33,196 nt of DNA from Spirochaetaceae bacterium. Lineage in GTDB: Bacteria > Spirochaetota > Spirochaetia > SZUA-6 > Bin103. The stretch covers positions 1 to 33,196 of the forward strand of contig JAPPNY010000266.1 of assembly GCA_028818385.1 (NCBI GenBank), written 5' to 3'. The notes under the pieces were generated by a model. That model made no database searches, had not been told where the DNA came from, and saw only the letters and a list, made by a program, of their open reading frames with translations. The position numbers and the translations under genes are program-made. This document shows positions 15,610-23,835 of this stretch, in pieces (position 1 is the first letter of the stretch; each line of letters starts with the position of its first letter).

Positions 15610-17133
15610 ATGCTCCTGGGCGCGATGGGAGTCGGCGCCGCGGCCATCGCGGTGGCCTTCGCGCTCGCGCGGGAAGCCGATGATCTCGAACACCAGGCAT
15701 GGCAGGCGCTCCCCGATGTCCCCCAGGTCGTCGTCTCGAGTTGCACCGGCTGCCACGGCCCCCCCGATCCGGGCGAGCTGGCGCGCGCCGACTGGCTGAA
15801 ATCGCTCGCCCGGATGCGGGCGATCATGGCCGAACGGGCCGCGCTCGAGCTCACGGACGACCAGTATCTGGAGGTGTGGCGGTACTTTCGCAACCGGGCG
15901 CCGGACGCTCTCCCGTTGCTGCCCGCGGATCCTCCCGACTCGCCACTCTCGTTCGTCGCCGAGGCCGTCGCGCCGCCGGAGGCTGTCCCGCCGCTGGTCA
16001 CCTCGGTGCGGACCGTGGACGTCGACGGAGACGGCTCGATCGAGGTCCTGGTGAGCGATGCCCGGCGCAACACCGTCTCCGTTCTGGCGCGTGCCGGCGA
16101 TGGGTGGACGGAGGCGGTGCTGGCCGACGTCGCGGCGCCGGCCCGCGCGGCGGTGCTCGACGCCGACGGCGACGGCGACCTGGACCTGGCCGTGGCGTCC
16201 CTCGGCAGCCTGGCGCCCACGGACGGGCTGGTCGGGGGTGTCGTACTACTGGAGCGCGGCCCCGGGGGCTACACGCGGCGGATGCTGCTGCAGGACGTGG
16301 GGCGGGTGGCGGACGTGCGGGCCGGTGACCTGGACGGGGACGGCGACACGGACCTGGCGGCGGGGGTGTTCGGTCACGTGGCCGTCGGTTCGATCGGCTG
16401 GCTGGAGCAGCGGGCGGCCGGGGAGTTTGCCTACCACGAGCTGGAGGAGGTCGCCGGCGCCAGCCACGTGCCGGTGGTCGACATTGACGGCGACGGCCAT
16501 CTCGACATCGTCGCGCTCGTCTCGCAGGCCAGCGAGCGCATCGACGCCTTCCTGGGCCGCGGTGACGGAACCTTCGTGAAGCGGACGCTGTACCGCGCGC
16601 CGACGCCGCTGTTCGGCTCGTCCGGGATCGCGCCGGCCGACCTGGACGGCGACGGGGACCTGGACCTGCTCTACAGCAACGGTGACGCGTTCGACGTGCC
16701 CGCGGCGCGGTCGACGACCATGCTGCGTCCATACCACGGCGTCCAGTGGTTGGAGAACCGCGGCCGGCGCGGCTTCGTCCGGCACGACCTGCTGCGCTAC
16801 TACGGCGCCTTCAGCCCGATTCCGGCCGACCTGGACGGCGACGGCGACATCGACGTCGTGGCCACCAGCCTGGTGAGCGACTGGGCCGATCCCGCGCGCC
16901 GGAGCCTCATCTGGCTGGAGAACGACGGCGCGCAGCAGTTCACCCCCCACGGGATCGCGGGTGCGCCGACCCACCTGGTCACCGCCGACGTCGCCGATCT
17001 GGACGGTGACGGCCGTCCCGACATCGTCGCGGGCGGGCTGCACATGTTCGGCCCCTACGACCGGCTCGGCCGCGTCACGCTCTGGGCCAATCGAGGATCT
17101 CGGCGCCGGGGCGCCGGGCCGCCAAGCCGCTGA
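15610..17133 (+). CDS. Membrane-anchored or exported cytochrome c-VCBS repeat fusion
   Basis: A 507-residue protein. From the ATG, residues 1-20 are a hydrophobic export or anchor segment. A single c-type haem motif follows (SCTGCH, Cys45, Cys48, His49) with Met69 and Met73 as possible sixth ligands, in a domain of about 60 residues ending QYLEVWRYFRNRAP. The rest is a beta-propeller with VCBS calcium loops (DVDGDGSIEV, DADGDGDLDL, DLDGDGDTDL, DIDGDGHLDI and more). A CTG at 15580, overlapping the previous stop as CTGA and preceded by AGGAGA, would add MTPRSRSRAA, a proper positive n-region for the signal, so the true start may be there. It probably passes electrons or acts as a haem-bearing envelope scaffold. 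Confidence 0.87.
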   Translation: MLLGAMGVGAAAIAVAFALAREADDLEHQAWQALPDVPQVVVSSCTGCHGPPDPGELARADWLKSLARMRAIMAERAALELTDDQYLEVWRYFRNRAPDALPLLPADPPDSPLSFVAEAVAPPEAVPPLVTSVRTVDVDGDGSIEVLVSDARRNTVSVLARAGDGWTEAVLADVAAPARAAVLDADGDGDLDLAVASLGSLAPTDGLVGGVVLLERGPGGYTRRMLLQDVGRVADVRAGDLDGDGDTDLAAGVFGHVAVGSIGWLEQRAAGEFAYHELEEVAGASHVPVVDIDGDGHLDIVALVSQASERIDAFLGRGDGTFVKRTLYRAPTPLFGSSGIAPADLDGDGDLDLLYSNGDAFDVPAARSTTMLRPYHGVQWLENRGRRGFVRHDLLRYYGAFSPIPADLDGDGDIDVVATSLVSDWADPARRSLIWLENDGAQQFTPHGIAGAPTHLVTADVADLDGDGRPDIVAGGLHMFGPYDRLGRVTLWANRGSRRRGAGPPSR

Positions 17134-17163
17134 GGCGGCTTGTCCCGAGTGCAAGCGCGGGAC
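17124..17163 (+). terminator. Possible factor-dependent terminator or hairpin pair
   Basis: AAGCCGC and GCGGCTT (17124-17130 and 17135-17141) form a hairpin whose four-base loop holds the cytochrome-VCBS stop codon. A second inverted pair, GTCCCG/CGGGAC (17142-17147 and 17158-17163), follows directly. There is no T-run, so intrinsic termination is doubtful. Confidence 0.3.
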
Positions 17164-17192
17164 TACAGTGGAGCCGCTGACGGAGGCTGTCG

Positions 17193-17768
17193 ATGGGCTG
17201 GGAAGAGTTCAAGACCGGCGCGATTCGGTACTTCACCGTCCTGGGCGTCATCGTCGCGATCATCCTGCTGGTGGCCGCGTACTCGTTGCGCGGCAAGGTC
17301 ATCAGCAAGGTCTACGAGCACCGGGCCGGCCGGCAGGTGGTCGGCGTCTGGGAGGCGGAGCGCGACTCGCGGACGCTCCAGCAGATTCCGAAGATGCGCG
17401 CCCGCTGGGTGTTCGACGAGAGCACGTTCAGCCTGACGACCGATTACTTCTACGCCGAATCGAACGAGTGGCGGCGCGTGCACGAGATGCGCGGCGACTA
17501 CGAGTTCGTCAAGCGCGGCGGCCTGAACCCGTCACAAGTGGCAATCAGCAACGTCACCGTGCGGCGCTCGGGCAAGGAGACCAGCGTCGGCGATCCGATC
17601 GACCTGCGGCGCGCCCTGCGCCTGGATCCGATCGACGAATCCGAGGATGCCTGGGGAGCGCCGCGCATCGACTACCCCGACCTGACCGTCAGGTTCTCCC
17701 GGGACAGCGAGATACTGACGATCGGCACCAACCTGATCGGCGTCGCCAACTACGACAAGGTGGAGTGA
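17193..17768 (+). CDS. Small membrane-anchored hypothetical protein
   Basis: A 191-residue protein that I do not recognise. One membrane helix near the N-terminus (YFTVLGVIVAIILLVAAYSL, residues 13-32) anchors a soluble domain that is probably extracytoplasmic. That domain begins RQVVGVWEAERDSRTL and carries strand-rich segments (ARWVFDESTFSLTTDYFYAE, ILTIGTNLIGVANYDKVE). This gives a lipocalin-like impression of the kind found in proteins whose strand A reads GxW, but the match is only visual. An ACGGAGG lies 7-8 bases before the ATG. It stands alone after the cytochrome-VCBS gene. Confidence 0.75.
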   Translation: MGWEEFKTGAIRYFTVLGVIVAIILLVAAYSLRGKVISKVYEHRAGRQVVGVWEAERDSRTLQQIPKMRARWVFDESTFSLTTDYFYAESNEWRRVHEMRGDYEFVKRGGLNPSQVAISNVTVRRSGKETSVGDPIDLRRALRLDPIDESEDAWGAPRIDYPDLTVRFSRDSEILTIGTNLIGVANYDKVE

Positions 17769-17811
17769 TCGGCAGGGGCGGGTCCGGCCACGCCGCCACT
17801 ATCCTCCCCTC

Positions 17812-17828
17812 GTCGATAAATAATCGAC
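17812..17828 (+). promoter_or_regulatory. Palindromic operator-like site upstream of the Fic gene
   Basis: GTCGAT-AAATA-ATCGAC is a perfect 6-base inverted repeat in an A/T-rich patch 35 bases ahead of the Fic start, within otherwise G+C-rich DNA. The Fic protein has a winged-helix-like C-terminus, so autorepression here is possible. This is an inference from position and symmetry. Confidence 0.4.
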
Positions 17829-17862
17829 ACATCCTGTCGTTATCTGTGACACTTATGAGCAC

Positions 17863-19002
17863 GTGATCTTCTCCGCGCCGCGCGTGACTGCGGCCGACGA
17901 GCGTGTCCTCACTCGCATCGAGCAGCGGCGTACAGAACTTCGATTCTACCTGCATCGGCCACGCCGGTGGTACGGGACGCTTCGCCGGGTGACCGAGGCG
18001 CGCGCGATCCAGGGATCGAACTCCATCGAGGGATACCACTCCAGCGTCGAGGACGTGGCCGCCATCATGGAGGGCGAGGAGCCCAGCGCCGCCGATGCGC
18101 CCACGCGCGCCGCGATCGGCGGCTACCGGGACGCCATGACCTACGTCATCAACCTGGCGCCGACGGCGCCCTCCATCGACGCATCGCTCCTGAAGTCCCT
18201 CCACTTCATGATGCTGAAGCACGACCTGGACAAGGCCCCTGGCCAGTGGAGGCCCGGCGACGTATCGGTGAGGAACCTGGATGGCGATGTCGTGTACCAG
18301 GCACCCGACAGAGACCTGGTCGATCCTCTGATGGAGGAGTTGATCGAGCAGATCGCCCTCCGCGACGCTCCGGTCTCCATCGTCGCGGCCATGGCCCACC
18401 TGAACCTGGCCATGATTCACCCGTTCACCGATGGCAACGGTCGGATGGCGCGCTGCCTGCAGACCTTCGTGCTGGCGAGCGACGCAACGCTCAGCCCCGA
18501 GTTCGCAAGCATCGAGGAATACCTGGGACGTAACACCCTCGCCTACTACGACGTGCTCGCGGAAGTGGGGCAGGGCAAGTGGTCCCCCCATCGCAGTGCC
18601 GGTCCATGGGTTCGTTTCTGTCTGACGGCCCATTATCGGCAGGCAGCCACCCTGCTCCGTCGGGTGCGGGAAACCGAGGCGCTGTGGGACCGGTGCGAAC
18701 AGGTCGCGGCCTCCCATCGACTGCCCGACCGGGTGGTGGGCGCCCTCTGCGACGCCTGCCGCGGCTGGAGGCTGCGGCGCCCGCTCTACATGAAGACCGT
18801 TGCGAGCTCAACCGGAGAGGAGATCACCGCGGCGTCCGCGACACGCGACCTGGCCGCCATGGTGAACGCCGGCCTGCTGGTTCCCTCGGGCGAAAAACGC
18901 GGGCGCACCTACCGAGGGACGGAGATGGTGCGCTCCCTGTGGCGGGAGATACGCCACGTGCGCTTGGTGGACACGGCGGAAGACCCTTACCGCTCCGATT
19001 GA
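17863..19002 (+). CDS. Fic family AMP-transferase, class II, intact
   Basis: A 379-residue Fic protein that would transfer AMP (or another nucleotide group) to a target hydroxyl, or remove it. The catalytic motif HPFTDGNGRMAR is complete at 186-197. The autoinhibitory helix is present ahead of the core: SNSIEG at 52-57 fits the (S/T)xxxE(G/N) rule with Glu56, making this a class II enzyme. The C-terminal ~110 residues (SHRLPDRVVGALCDACRGWR, EITAASATRDLAAMVNAGLL) look like a winged helix-turn-helix. The GTG at 17863 is chosen. No toxin partner adjoins it. Downstream is a minus-strand operon, separated by 49 bases. Confidence 0.92.
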   Translation: MIFSAPRVTAADERVLTRIEQRRTELRFYLHRPRRWYGTLRRVTEARAIQGSNSIEGYHSSVEDVAAIMEGEEPSAADAPTRAAIGGYRDAMTYVINLAPTAPSIDASLLKSLHFMMLKHDLDKAPGQWRPGDVSVRNLDGDVVYQAPDRDLVDPLMEELIEQIALRDAPVSIVAAMAHLNLAMIHPFTDGNGRMARCLQTFVLASDATLSPEFASIEEYLGRNTLAYYDVLAEVGQGKWSPHRSAGPWVRFCLTAHYRQAATLLRRVRETEALWDRCEQVAASHRLPDRVVGALCDACRGWRLRRPLYMKTVASSTGEEITAASATRDLAAMVNAGLLVPSGEKRGRTYRGTEMVRSLWREIRHVRLVDTAEDPYRSD

Positions 19003-19051
19003 GGTCCGGATCAAGATTCTGCGATGGTCGGTGTTCGGCAGCGGTCGGCCA

Positions 19052-20056
19052 TCACAGCAGATCGGGGCGTACGGGCCTGCCGAGCTCGGCCGAACGGATC
19101 GCGGCCAGCGCTACCTGCAATGAGGCGCGTCCCTCAGCGGCGGTGACGCTGGGCTTCCGGCCGGCGGCGATGCCCTCCAGGAAGTCCTCGATCTCCTCGG
19201 CGATGGCGTGGCCGAAGCTGGGCCGTTCGTAGCGTTCTCCGGCCAGGCAGACCGCCAGTCCCTGCTCGACCAAGTCGACGCGCGCGGTGCCGCGGGTGCC
19301 GATCACCTCCAGCTTGATGTCGCCGCCGCGCGGGATCTCCCGCGGCAGCACCCAGCCGCTCTCCACGCAGGCCACGGCGCCGCCGTCCAGGCGGCCCACG
19401 GTGAAGGCGACGTCCTCCACGGCGTATCCCCTGGCGGCGAGCAGGCCGCTGCGCGCTTCGGTGTGCACCCGTTCGAACTCGCGCCCCGTCAGCCAGCGGA
19501 TCACGTCGTAGTCGTGGATGCCCAGGAAGAGCTGCACGGACACGCGGCCGCGCAGGTTCTCCTGCGAGGCGCTGGAGGTGATGCGGCGCGCGTGCAGGCT
19601 GATCGGATCGCCGAGCGCGCCGTCGTCGAGCATGCGCTTGACGCGCACGTAGCGCGGGTCGAAGCGGACGATCTGCGCGACCATGAGCTGCCCGGCGGCC
19701 GTCTCCGCGGCGGCGACGATCCGGTCGGCGTCCGCCATGGTGGTCGCGATCGGCTTCTCCAGCAGCACGTGCTTGCCGGACGCCAGCGCGGCAAGGGTCG
19801 GCTCGACGTGGTCGGCGTCGGGGGTGCAGATGCTGACCGCCTCCACGTCGGACCGGTCCAGGAGCTCTTCGATGCTCGCGAACGCGGCGGCGCCGGCCTC
19901 GTCAGCCACTGAGCGCGCCGTGTCGGGGCGGGCATCGAACACGCCCACCAGGTGCGAGCGCGGCTCTGCGGCGTAGGTACGGGCGTGGATCGCGCCCATG
20001 TAGCCGACGCCGACCACCGCAACGCCGATGGCGGCGCCGCCCGCCCGGCCGGTCAA
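19052..20056 (-). CDS. Gfo/Idh/MocA family oxidoreductase
   Basis: A 334-residue NAD(P)-dependent sugar or cyclitol dehydrogenase with all family motifs: Rossmann GVGYMG (16-21), EKP (100-102) and the catalytic GIHDYD (179-184). The start is a TTG sharing bases with the stop of the upstream gene (TTGA), giving MTGRAGGAAIGVAVVGVG. The frame stays open far upstream, but that part is the shadow of the neighbour. It is the last gene of the five-gene minus-strand operon. Unlike the first Gfo/Idh protein in this window, its active site is intact. Substrate unknown. Confidence 0.92.
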   Translation of the reverse strand: MTGRAGGAAIGVAVVGVGYMGAIHARTYAAEPRSHLVGVFDARPDTARSVADEAGAAAFASIEELLDRSDVEAVSICTPDADHVEPTLAALASGKHVLLEKPIATTMADADRIVAAAETAAGQLMVAQIVRFDPRYVRVKRMLDDGALGDPISLHARRITSSASQENLRGRVSVQLFLGIHDYDVIRWLTGREFERVHTEARSGLLAARGYAVEDVAFTVGRLDGGAVACVESGWVLPREIPRGGDIKLEVIGTRGTARVDLVEQGLAVCLAGERYERPSFGHAIAEEIEDFLEGIAAGRKPSVTAAEGRASLQVALAAIRSAELGRPVRPDLL

Positions 20057-21909
20057 CCGGGCGCCACGCCGTGCATGTTCCAGCCGGCTAGGCTCAGAAG
20101 CGGCTGGATCGCGCGGTCCTGCTCCAACACTTCGGGCCGCACGTCGTGGAGCGCCGCGCAGCGCTCCTTGAGCTCCCTTTCGGTCAGCGGCGTCCCCAGC
20201 GACGGCTCGCCGGCCGCGTGCCAGCGGTCGATCTCTTCGCGGTGGCCCAGGCGGCGCAGGGCGTTCCAGTACCCGCGGTGATGGTCGCGCTGGTAGCTGT
20301 CCCAGAAGAACAGGTGCTCGCTGCCGGCGTCGTAGAGCATCTTCGCCATGCGGCGGAAGTCCTCCGGCGGCATGAAGCGCGGCATGATGTTCATGGCCAG
20401 CCGACACGTGGTCCCGGCGACCGCGTCCGCGAACGGGCGCACCTGCTCGGGGCCGCTCCAGGTGTCGGTGGGCACCGGCAGCGCATACGGCGCGCTGCTG
20501 TACGGCATCACCGTGTTCACCAGGCCTTCGCGCGCCCACGCGGCCACGTCGATGCCGAAGAACAGGTTGTCCTCGATCGATCCCAGAATGCAGGCGGAGA
20601 TTTCGACGGGCGCACCGCGTGCGGCCGCCTCGGCGTCCATGGCTTGGCGCACGCGCCGCATGAACGCGGTCAGCACGCCGGCCCGGTGGCGTAGCCACTC
20701 CGGATCGTCGGGCGGTATCTCGAACGGATCCCTGCCCGTGGACGCCCGGAACCCTTCGGTCAGGGGCGCCTCGTAGTCCAGGTAGGGCGGTCGGCGGTTG
20801 TAGAGCAGCGTGATGCCGTCGACCGGGTAGGCGCGCACCACCTCGCGCAGCACGGAGATGCAGAACTCCTGCACCTCCGGGAACGCATAGGACAGGCGCG
20901 CCTGATCGCGGCCGTCGCGGTCCTTGCAGCGCCACTCCGGGTGGCGGTCGTACAGGCCGTCGGCGAAGGCGTAGTCGAGCAGCGGCGGCGGGTAGGTCCA
21001 CCCGGCCAGCCGGTAGGTCGCGTGGAAGCCCAGGCCCATGCCGTGCGCATAGCCGACCGCCTCTCCGAACGGGTCGATGCCCGCGGCCACAAGGCGGTTC
21101 CAGCCCTCGTGGGCATAGCGGTCCCACTTGCGCCCGTAGTCGGGCGGTTCGATCTGGTCCAGGGTGCGCCCGATCCTCGAGGGATAGTTCATCAGGTCGC
21201 CGGACCCCATCTCCCAGTGGATGCGGTCGAAGTCGCTGTCCCGGTACGACTCGAGCTCCTCCCGGATCGCGTCGACCGTGCCGGCGCGCAGCACGTTGCT
21301 GATGTCGGTGTGACCCTGCAGCCGCTTGTGCGACCGTTCGGCGCGGTCCGCGCGGACGAGCGCCGCCTCCTCGTCGGTGAGCGGCACCAGCTTGACGTAG
21401 GCGATCCGCGCCGGGGCATGGTCGCCCAGCTCCGGATGGTCGTCGGTGCCCGCGCGCAGCCGGTACTGGGAGAAGGTGATCTCCTGGTCGGTCAGGTCGG
21501 CGACCTTCCAGAAGATCTCCTCCAGGCGGCGGCGCTTGAGGTGCCCGCCGGGGTCCCACTCGAGGACGGAGAAGGACTGATCGCCGGTAAGCCTGGCCCG
21601 CAGCCACACGACGTCGCCGGTGGAGTTGTGCCAATCGAGTTGCCCGATGTCGCTGGGATGGATGCCGATCGAAATGGCGTGCGGGCCGCGGAGGTCCAGC
21701 GGGCAGGTGATATCGGGCGCGCCCGTTTCCGGGTTGGCCATGAGCATGGTGCCGCTGAACGCCGGCGTCTCGTAGGGCAGGGTGCGCCAGGAGCCGCGGC
21801 GCGACTCCGTGCTCAAGGCGTCGGCAGGAGCGCAGCGATCCAGGTCCGAAACGTAGATCGGAGGCGAGGTGAATGCGCGGTCGCCGATCAGGTCGGGTGG
21901 AGATGCCAT
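20053..21909 (-). CDS. Glycoside-hydrolase-like TIM-barrel protein
   Basis: A 618-residue cytoplasmic protein with no signal peptide. The N-terminal third is strand-rich (GPHAISIGIHPSDIGQ, VVWLRARLTG), like a carbohydrate-binding beta-domain. The remainder has the feel of a GHL10/alpha-amylase-like barrel: WNRLVAAGIDPFGEAVGYAH, GLGFHATYRLAGWTYPP, VDGITLLYNRRPPYLDYEAP and LVNTVMPYSS. Candidate acids lie in these strand ends, but I cannot assign catalytic residues. I therefore name it by fold only. The ATG at 21909 is ten bases from the stop of the phosphorylase gene, and its end overlaps the dehydrogenase start. It probably acts on a glycan-derived or modified sugar substrate. Confidence 0.72.
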   Translation of the reverse strand: MASPPDLIGDRAFTSPPIYVSDLDRCAPADALSTESRRGSWRTLPYETPAFSGTMLMANPETGAPDITCPLDLRGPHAISIGIHPSDIGQLDWHNSTGDVVWLRARLTGDQSFSVLEWDPGGHLKRRRLEEIFWKVADLTDQEITFSQYRLRAGTDDHPELGDHAPARIAYVKLVPLTDEEAALVRADRAERSHKRLQGHTDISNVLRAGTVDAIREELESYRDSDFDRIHWEMGSGDLMNYPSRIGRTLDQIEPPDYGRKWDRYAHEGWNRLVAAGIDPFGEAVGYAHGMGLGFHATYRLAGWTYPPPLLDYAFADGLYDRHPEWRCKDRDGRDQARLSYAFPEVQEFCISVLREVVRAYPVDGITLLYNRRPPYLDYEAPLTEGFRASTGRDPFEIPPDDPEWLRHRAGVLTAFMRRVRQAMDAEAAARGAPVEISACILGSIEDNLFFGIDVAAWAREGLVNTVMPYSSAPYALPVPTDTWSGPEQVRPFADAVAGTTCRLAMNIMPRFMPPEDFRRMAKMLYDAGSEHLFFWDSYQRDHHRGYWNALRRLGHREEIDRWHAAGEPSLGTPLTERELKERCAALHDVRPEVLEQDRAIQPLLSLAGWNMHGVAPG

Positions 21910-21919
21910 GACGGCTGCG

Positions 21920-22729
21920 CTACGGAGTCTGTCCGACGCGCCGGGAGGCCGGCAAGGCATCGCCAGACGACCGCGCCAGCATGTCCGCCGTGACGCCGAA
22001 CACGTCTCGGAGGCGCTTCTGTACCTGCGGGTCGCGGAAATGCGGGCGCCATTCGAGCTCGCTCAGCGAATCGCTCACCACGCAGAGCCCCGCTGCGGCG
22101 ACGCCGCGCACCTGTGCCGCGGCGTACACGGCGGCAAGCTCCATCTCCACCGCCAGCACGCCCCCGGCCTGCATCTCCCGCACCTCGGCCTCGGTCTCCC
22201 GGAAGGGAGCGTCCATGGTCCAGCTGCCGCCGCTTACGGATTCGATCTCGGCAGCCGCCAACGCTCGCCGGCAGGCATCCAGCAACTCGGGGTCGGCCCG
22301 AGCTTCCGCTTCCGCCGGGAGGTAATGGTAGGAGGTGCCCTCGTCCCGGATCGCGCGATCGCACACCAGCACGTCGCCGGGGTGCAGGTCGGGCTGCAGC
22401 GAGCCCGCGTACCCGACCACCACAATGCGCCGCGCACCCAGCGCGACACACATCTCCAAGCAGACCACCGCCGCCGGCGCTCCGACTCCGAATCCGCCGG
22501 CAACGGCGACCGGAGCGTCGCCGCGATCCAGGACGATGAACGGCGCGCGATCGCCGGTCTCCTTGCGCACGGCGGCGGCGTTCAACTCCCGCCACAGGCT
22601 CTTCTGATAGAGGAGGATCAGGTCAGGCGGACACTCCGGCGGAGCGCCCTGCCGGCCAGCCTCGATCGCCCGGCGGGCCGTGATGATCGCCCGGCTGCCG
22701 TACTTGGCGGGACAGTGCGGAAGTGGCAT
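21920..22729 (-). CDS. Nucleoside phosphorylase (PNP/UDP family 1)
   Basis: A 269-residue phosphorylase of the PNP_UDP_1 fold, closest in style to uridine phosphorylase. Landmarks: GGFGVGAPAAVVCLEMCVAL (78-97), VVVGYAGSL (103-111), the RDEGTSYHYL stretch (128-137), TMDAPFRET (171-179), the VEMELAAVYA segment with the ribose-binding Glu (194-203), and VVSDSLSE near 220. It would cleave a nucleoside with phosphate to base and ribose 1-phosphate. Its ATG at 22729 follows a 65-base gap behind the kinase gene. The nucleobase specificity is not resolvable. Confidence 0.88.
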   Translation of the reverse strand: MPLPHCPAKYGSRAIITARRAIEAGRQGAPPECPPDLILLYQKSLWRELNAAAVRKETGDRAPFIVLDRGDAPVAVAGGFGVGAPAAVVCLEMCVALGARRIVVVGYAGSLQPDLHPGDVLVCDRAIRDEGTSYHYLPAEAEARADPELLDACRRALAAAEIESVSGGSWTMDAPFRETEAEVREMQAGGVLAVEMELAAVYAAAQVRGVAAAGLCVVSDSLSELEWRPHFRDPQVQKRLRDVFGVTADMLARSSGDALPASRRVGQTP

Positions 22730-22794
22730 GGCCGATCCTACCGGACACGTGATCGCGGCGACAGCGGCAGTACGTTGTCGCCGTCCAGCGGGCG

Positions 22795-23835
22795 TCAACC
22801 GGTTCGGCCGTCGCCGGCGCTCGTCTCCCAGACCGAATTGAGGGTCTCCTCCAGGGTCGCCAGATTCGCGAAGAGCGTCCGAGCCGCGTGGGCGCGCTGG
22901 AACCAGAAGCGATCCAGGGACTCTTGCAGCTCGACGGGGCGAGTGTAGTGCTGCTTGACGCCGTACATGCTTCGAATGAGCTGCACGAGCCACACGTGAG
23001 GAGCGAAGCCGATGTCGTCGACGGAAACCCTGTGTGCTCTGCAGTACTCCCGTATCAGAACGGATGCTTTGTCGATCCATCCCGATGACGTGAAGTTCTC
23101 CGGGGCAAAAGCGACTCTCCCGACTTCGTAGGCAATCAGGAAGGGCTTGGGCGGTTGGAAGTCGACCACGGCAGAAATCCTGCCGTCCCTGAACATCACG
23201 TTCGGGAGGCCATAGTCGCTGTGTATCACCTGCGTTGTGAGGCTGGGGAGGGCTTGCAGGATCCTGGGAACTTCCCGAACGAGCTGTTGGCGCTCGATCA
23301 GCAGGGGAAGTGTCCGTCTGTCGAAGTCGTCGGGCTCGGCCTTTCGGCGGATGATCTCCACGTAGCGCTCGACTTCGCGCAGCTTGTCGGCCGCGTCGAA
23401 TCCGAGCCAACGCGATGTCTCGGATGGGAGCGGCGACTCGATCGTGCTGAAGTGACGATGGATGTCGCCGAGGACTCCACCCGCCTGCGCCATCTGTTCA
23501 GGTGACAGGGATCGCGTCGCGGTGCATCCATCCGCCCATTCGAACAGGGCGAACATCGTATCGCCGCTCGTGCAGATCAGGTCCTCGGAGTGAGTCGCGA
23601 TGACCCTCGGAGTCGGGATGCCGCAGTCGCGCGCGAACACGGCGAGCTCGAGGGCCTGTCGTTCCTCTTCTGCGTTCGCCTGTCTCGGGTACTCCTTGAC
23701 GAAGAACCTGCCCTCCTCCGTGCGCAGGGACCAGTTCCGGGTTCCACATCCTGCGTACACCCGGCTCATCGACAGCGGCCGCAGGGAGTAATCGCGGGCT
23801 ACGCCGGCAAGAAATCGTATCGCGTCAGTCACCAC
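22795..23835 (-). CDS. Aminoglycoside phosphotransferase/choline kinase-like small-molecule kinase
   Basis: A 346-residue kinase-fold protein. Lys47 in FFVKEYPR is the nucleotide-binding lysine. The catalytic loop is VIHSDYGLPN with Asp207 and Asn212, and the metal-binding VVDFQPP has Asp225. Family members phosphorylate hydroxyls of small molecules (aminoglycosides, choline, methylthioribose, homoserine). The GTG at 23835 (a second GTG follows at 23832) overlaps the stop of the enolase gene. Its composition is lower in G+C and richer in A/T third positions than its operon partners, hinting that it was transferred in. Next to a nucleoside phosphorylase it could act on a ribose derivative, but this is speculation. 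Confidence 0.86.
   Translation of the reverse strand: MVTDAIRFLAGVARDYSLRPLSMSRVYAGCGTRNWSLRTEEGRFFVKEYPRQANAEEERQALELAVFARDCGIPTPRVIATHSEDLICTSGDTMFALFEWADGCTATRSLSPEQMAQAGGVLGDIHRHFSTIESPLPSETSRWLGFDAADKLREVERYVEIIRRKAEPDDFDRRTLPLLIERQQLVREVPRILQALPSLTTQVIHSDYGLPNVMFRDGRISAVVDFQPPKPFLIAYEVGRVAFAPENFTSSGWIDKASVLIREYCRAHRVSVDDIGFAPHVWLVQLIRSMYGVKQHYTRPVELQESLDRFWFQRAHAARTLFANLATLEETLNSVWETSAGDGRTG

Noticed and set aside
12186..15700. Long minus-strand frames (616 and 627 residues) opposite the binding protein and VCBS genes
   Set aside because: Val/Gln/His/Arg-rich, low-diversity antisense readings. The plus-strand proteins carry signal peptides and family motifs.
14150..17080. Repetitive GACCTGGACGGCGACGG-like DNA as possible satellite repeats
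   Set aside because: The repeats are codons for calcium-binding DLDGDGD loops in VCBS proteins, spaced by propeller blades, not tandem DNA repeats.
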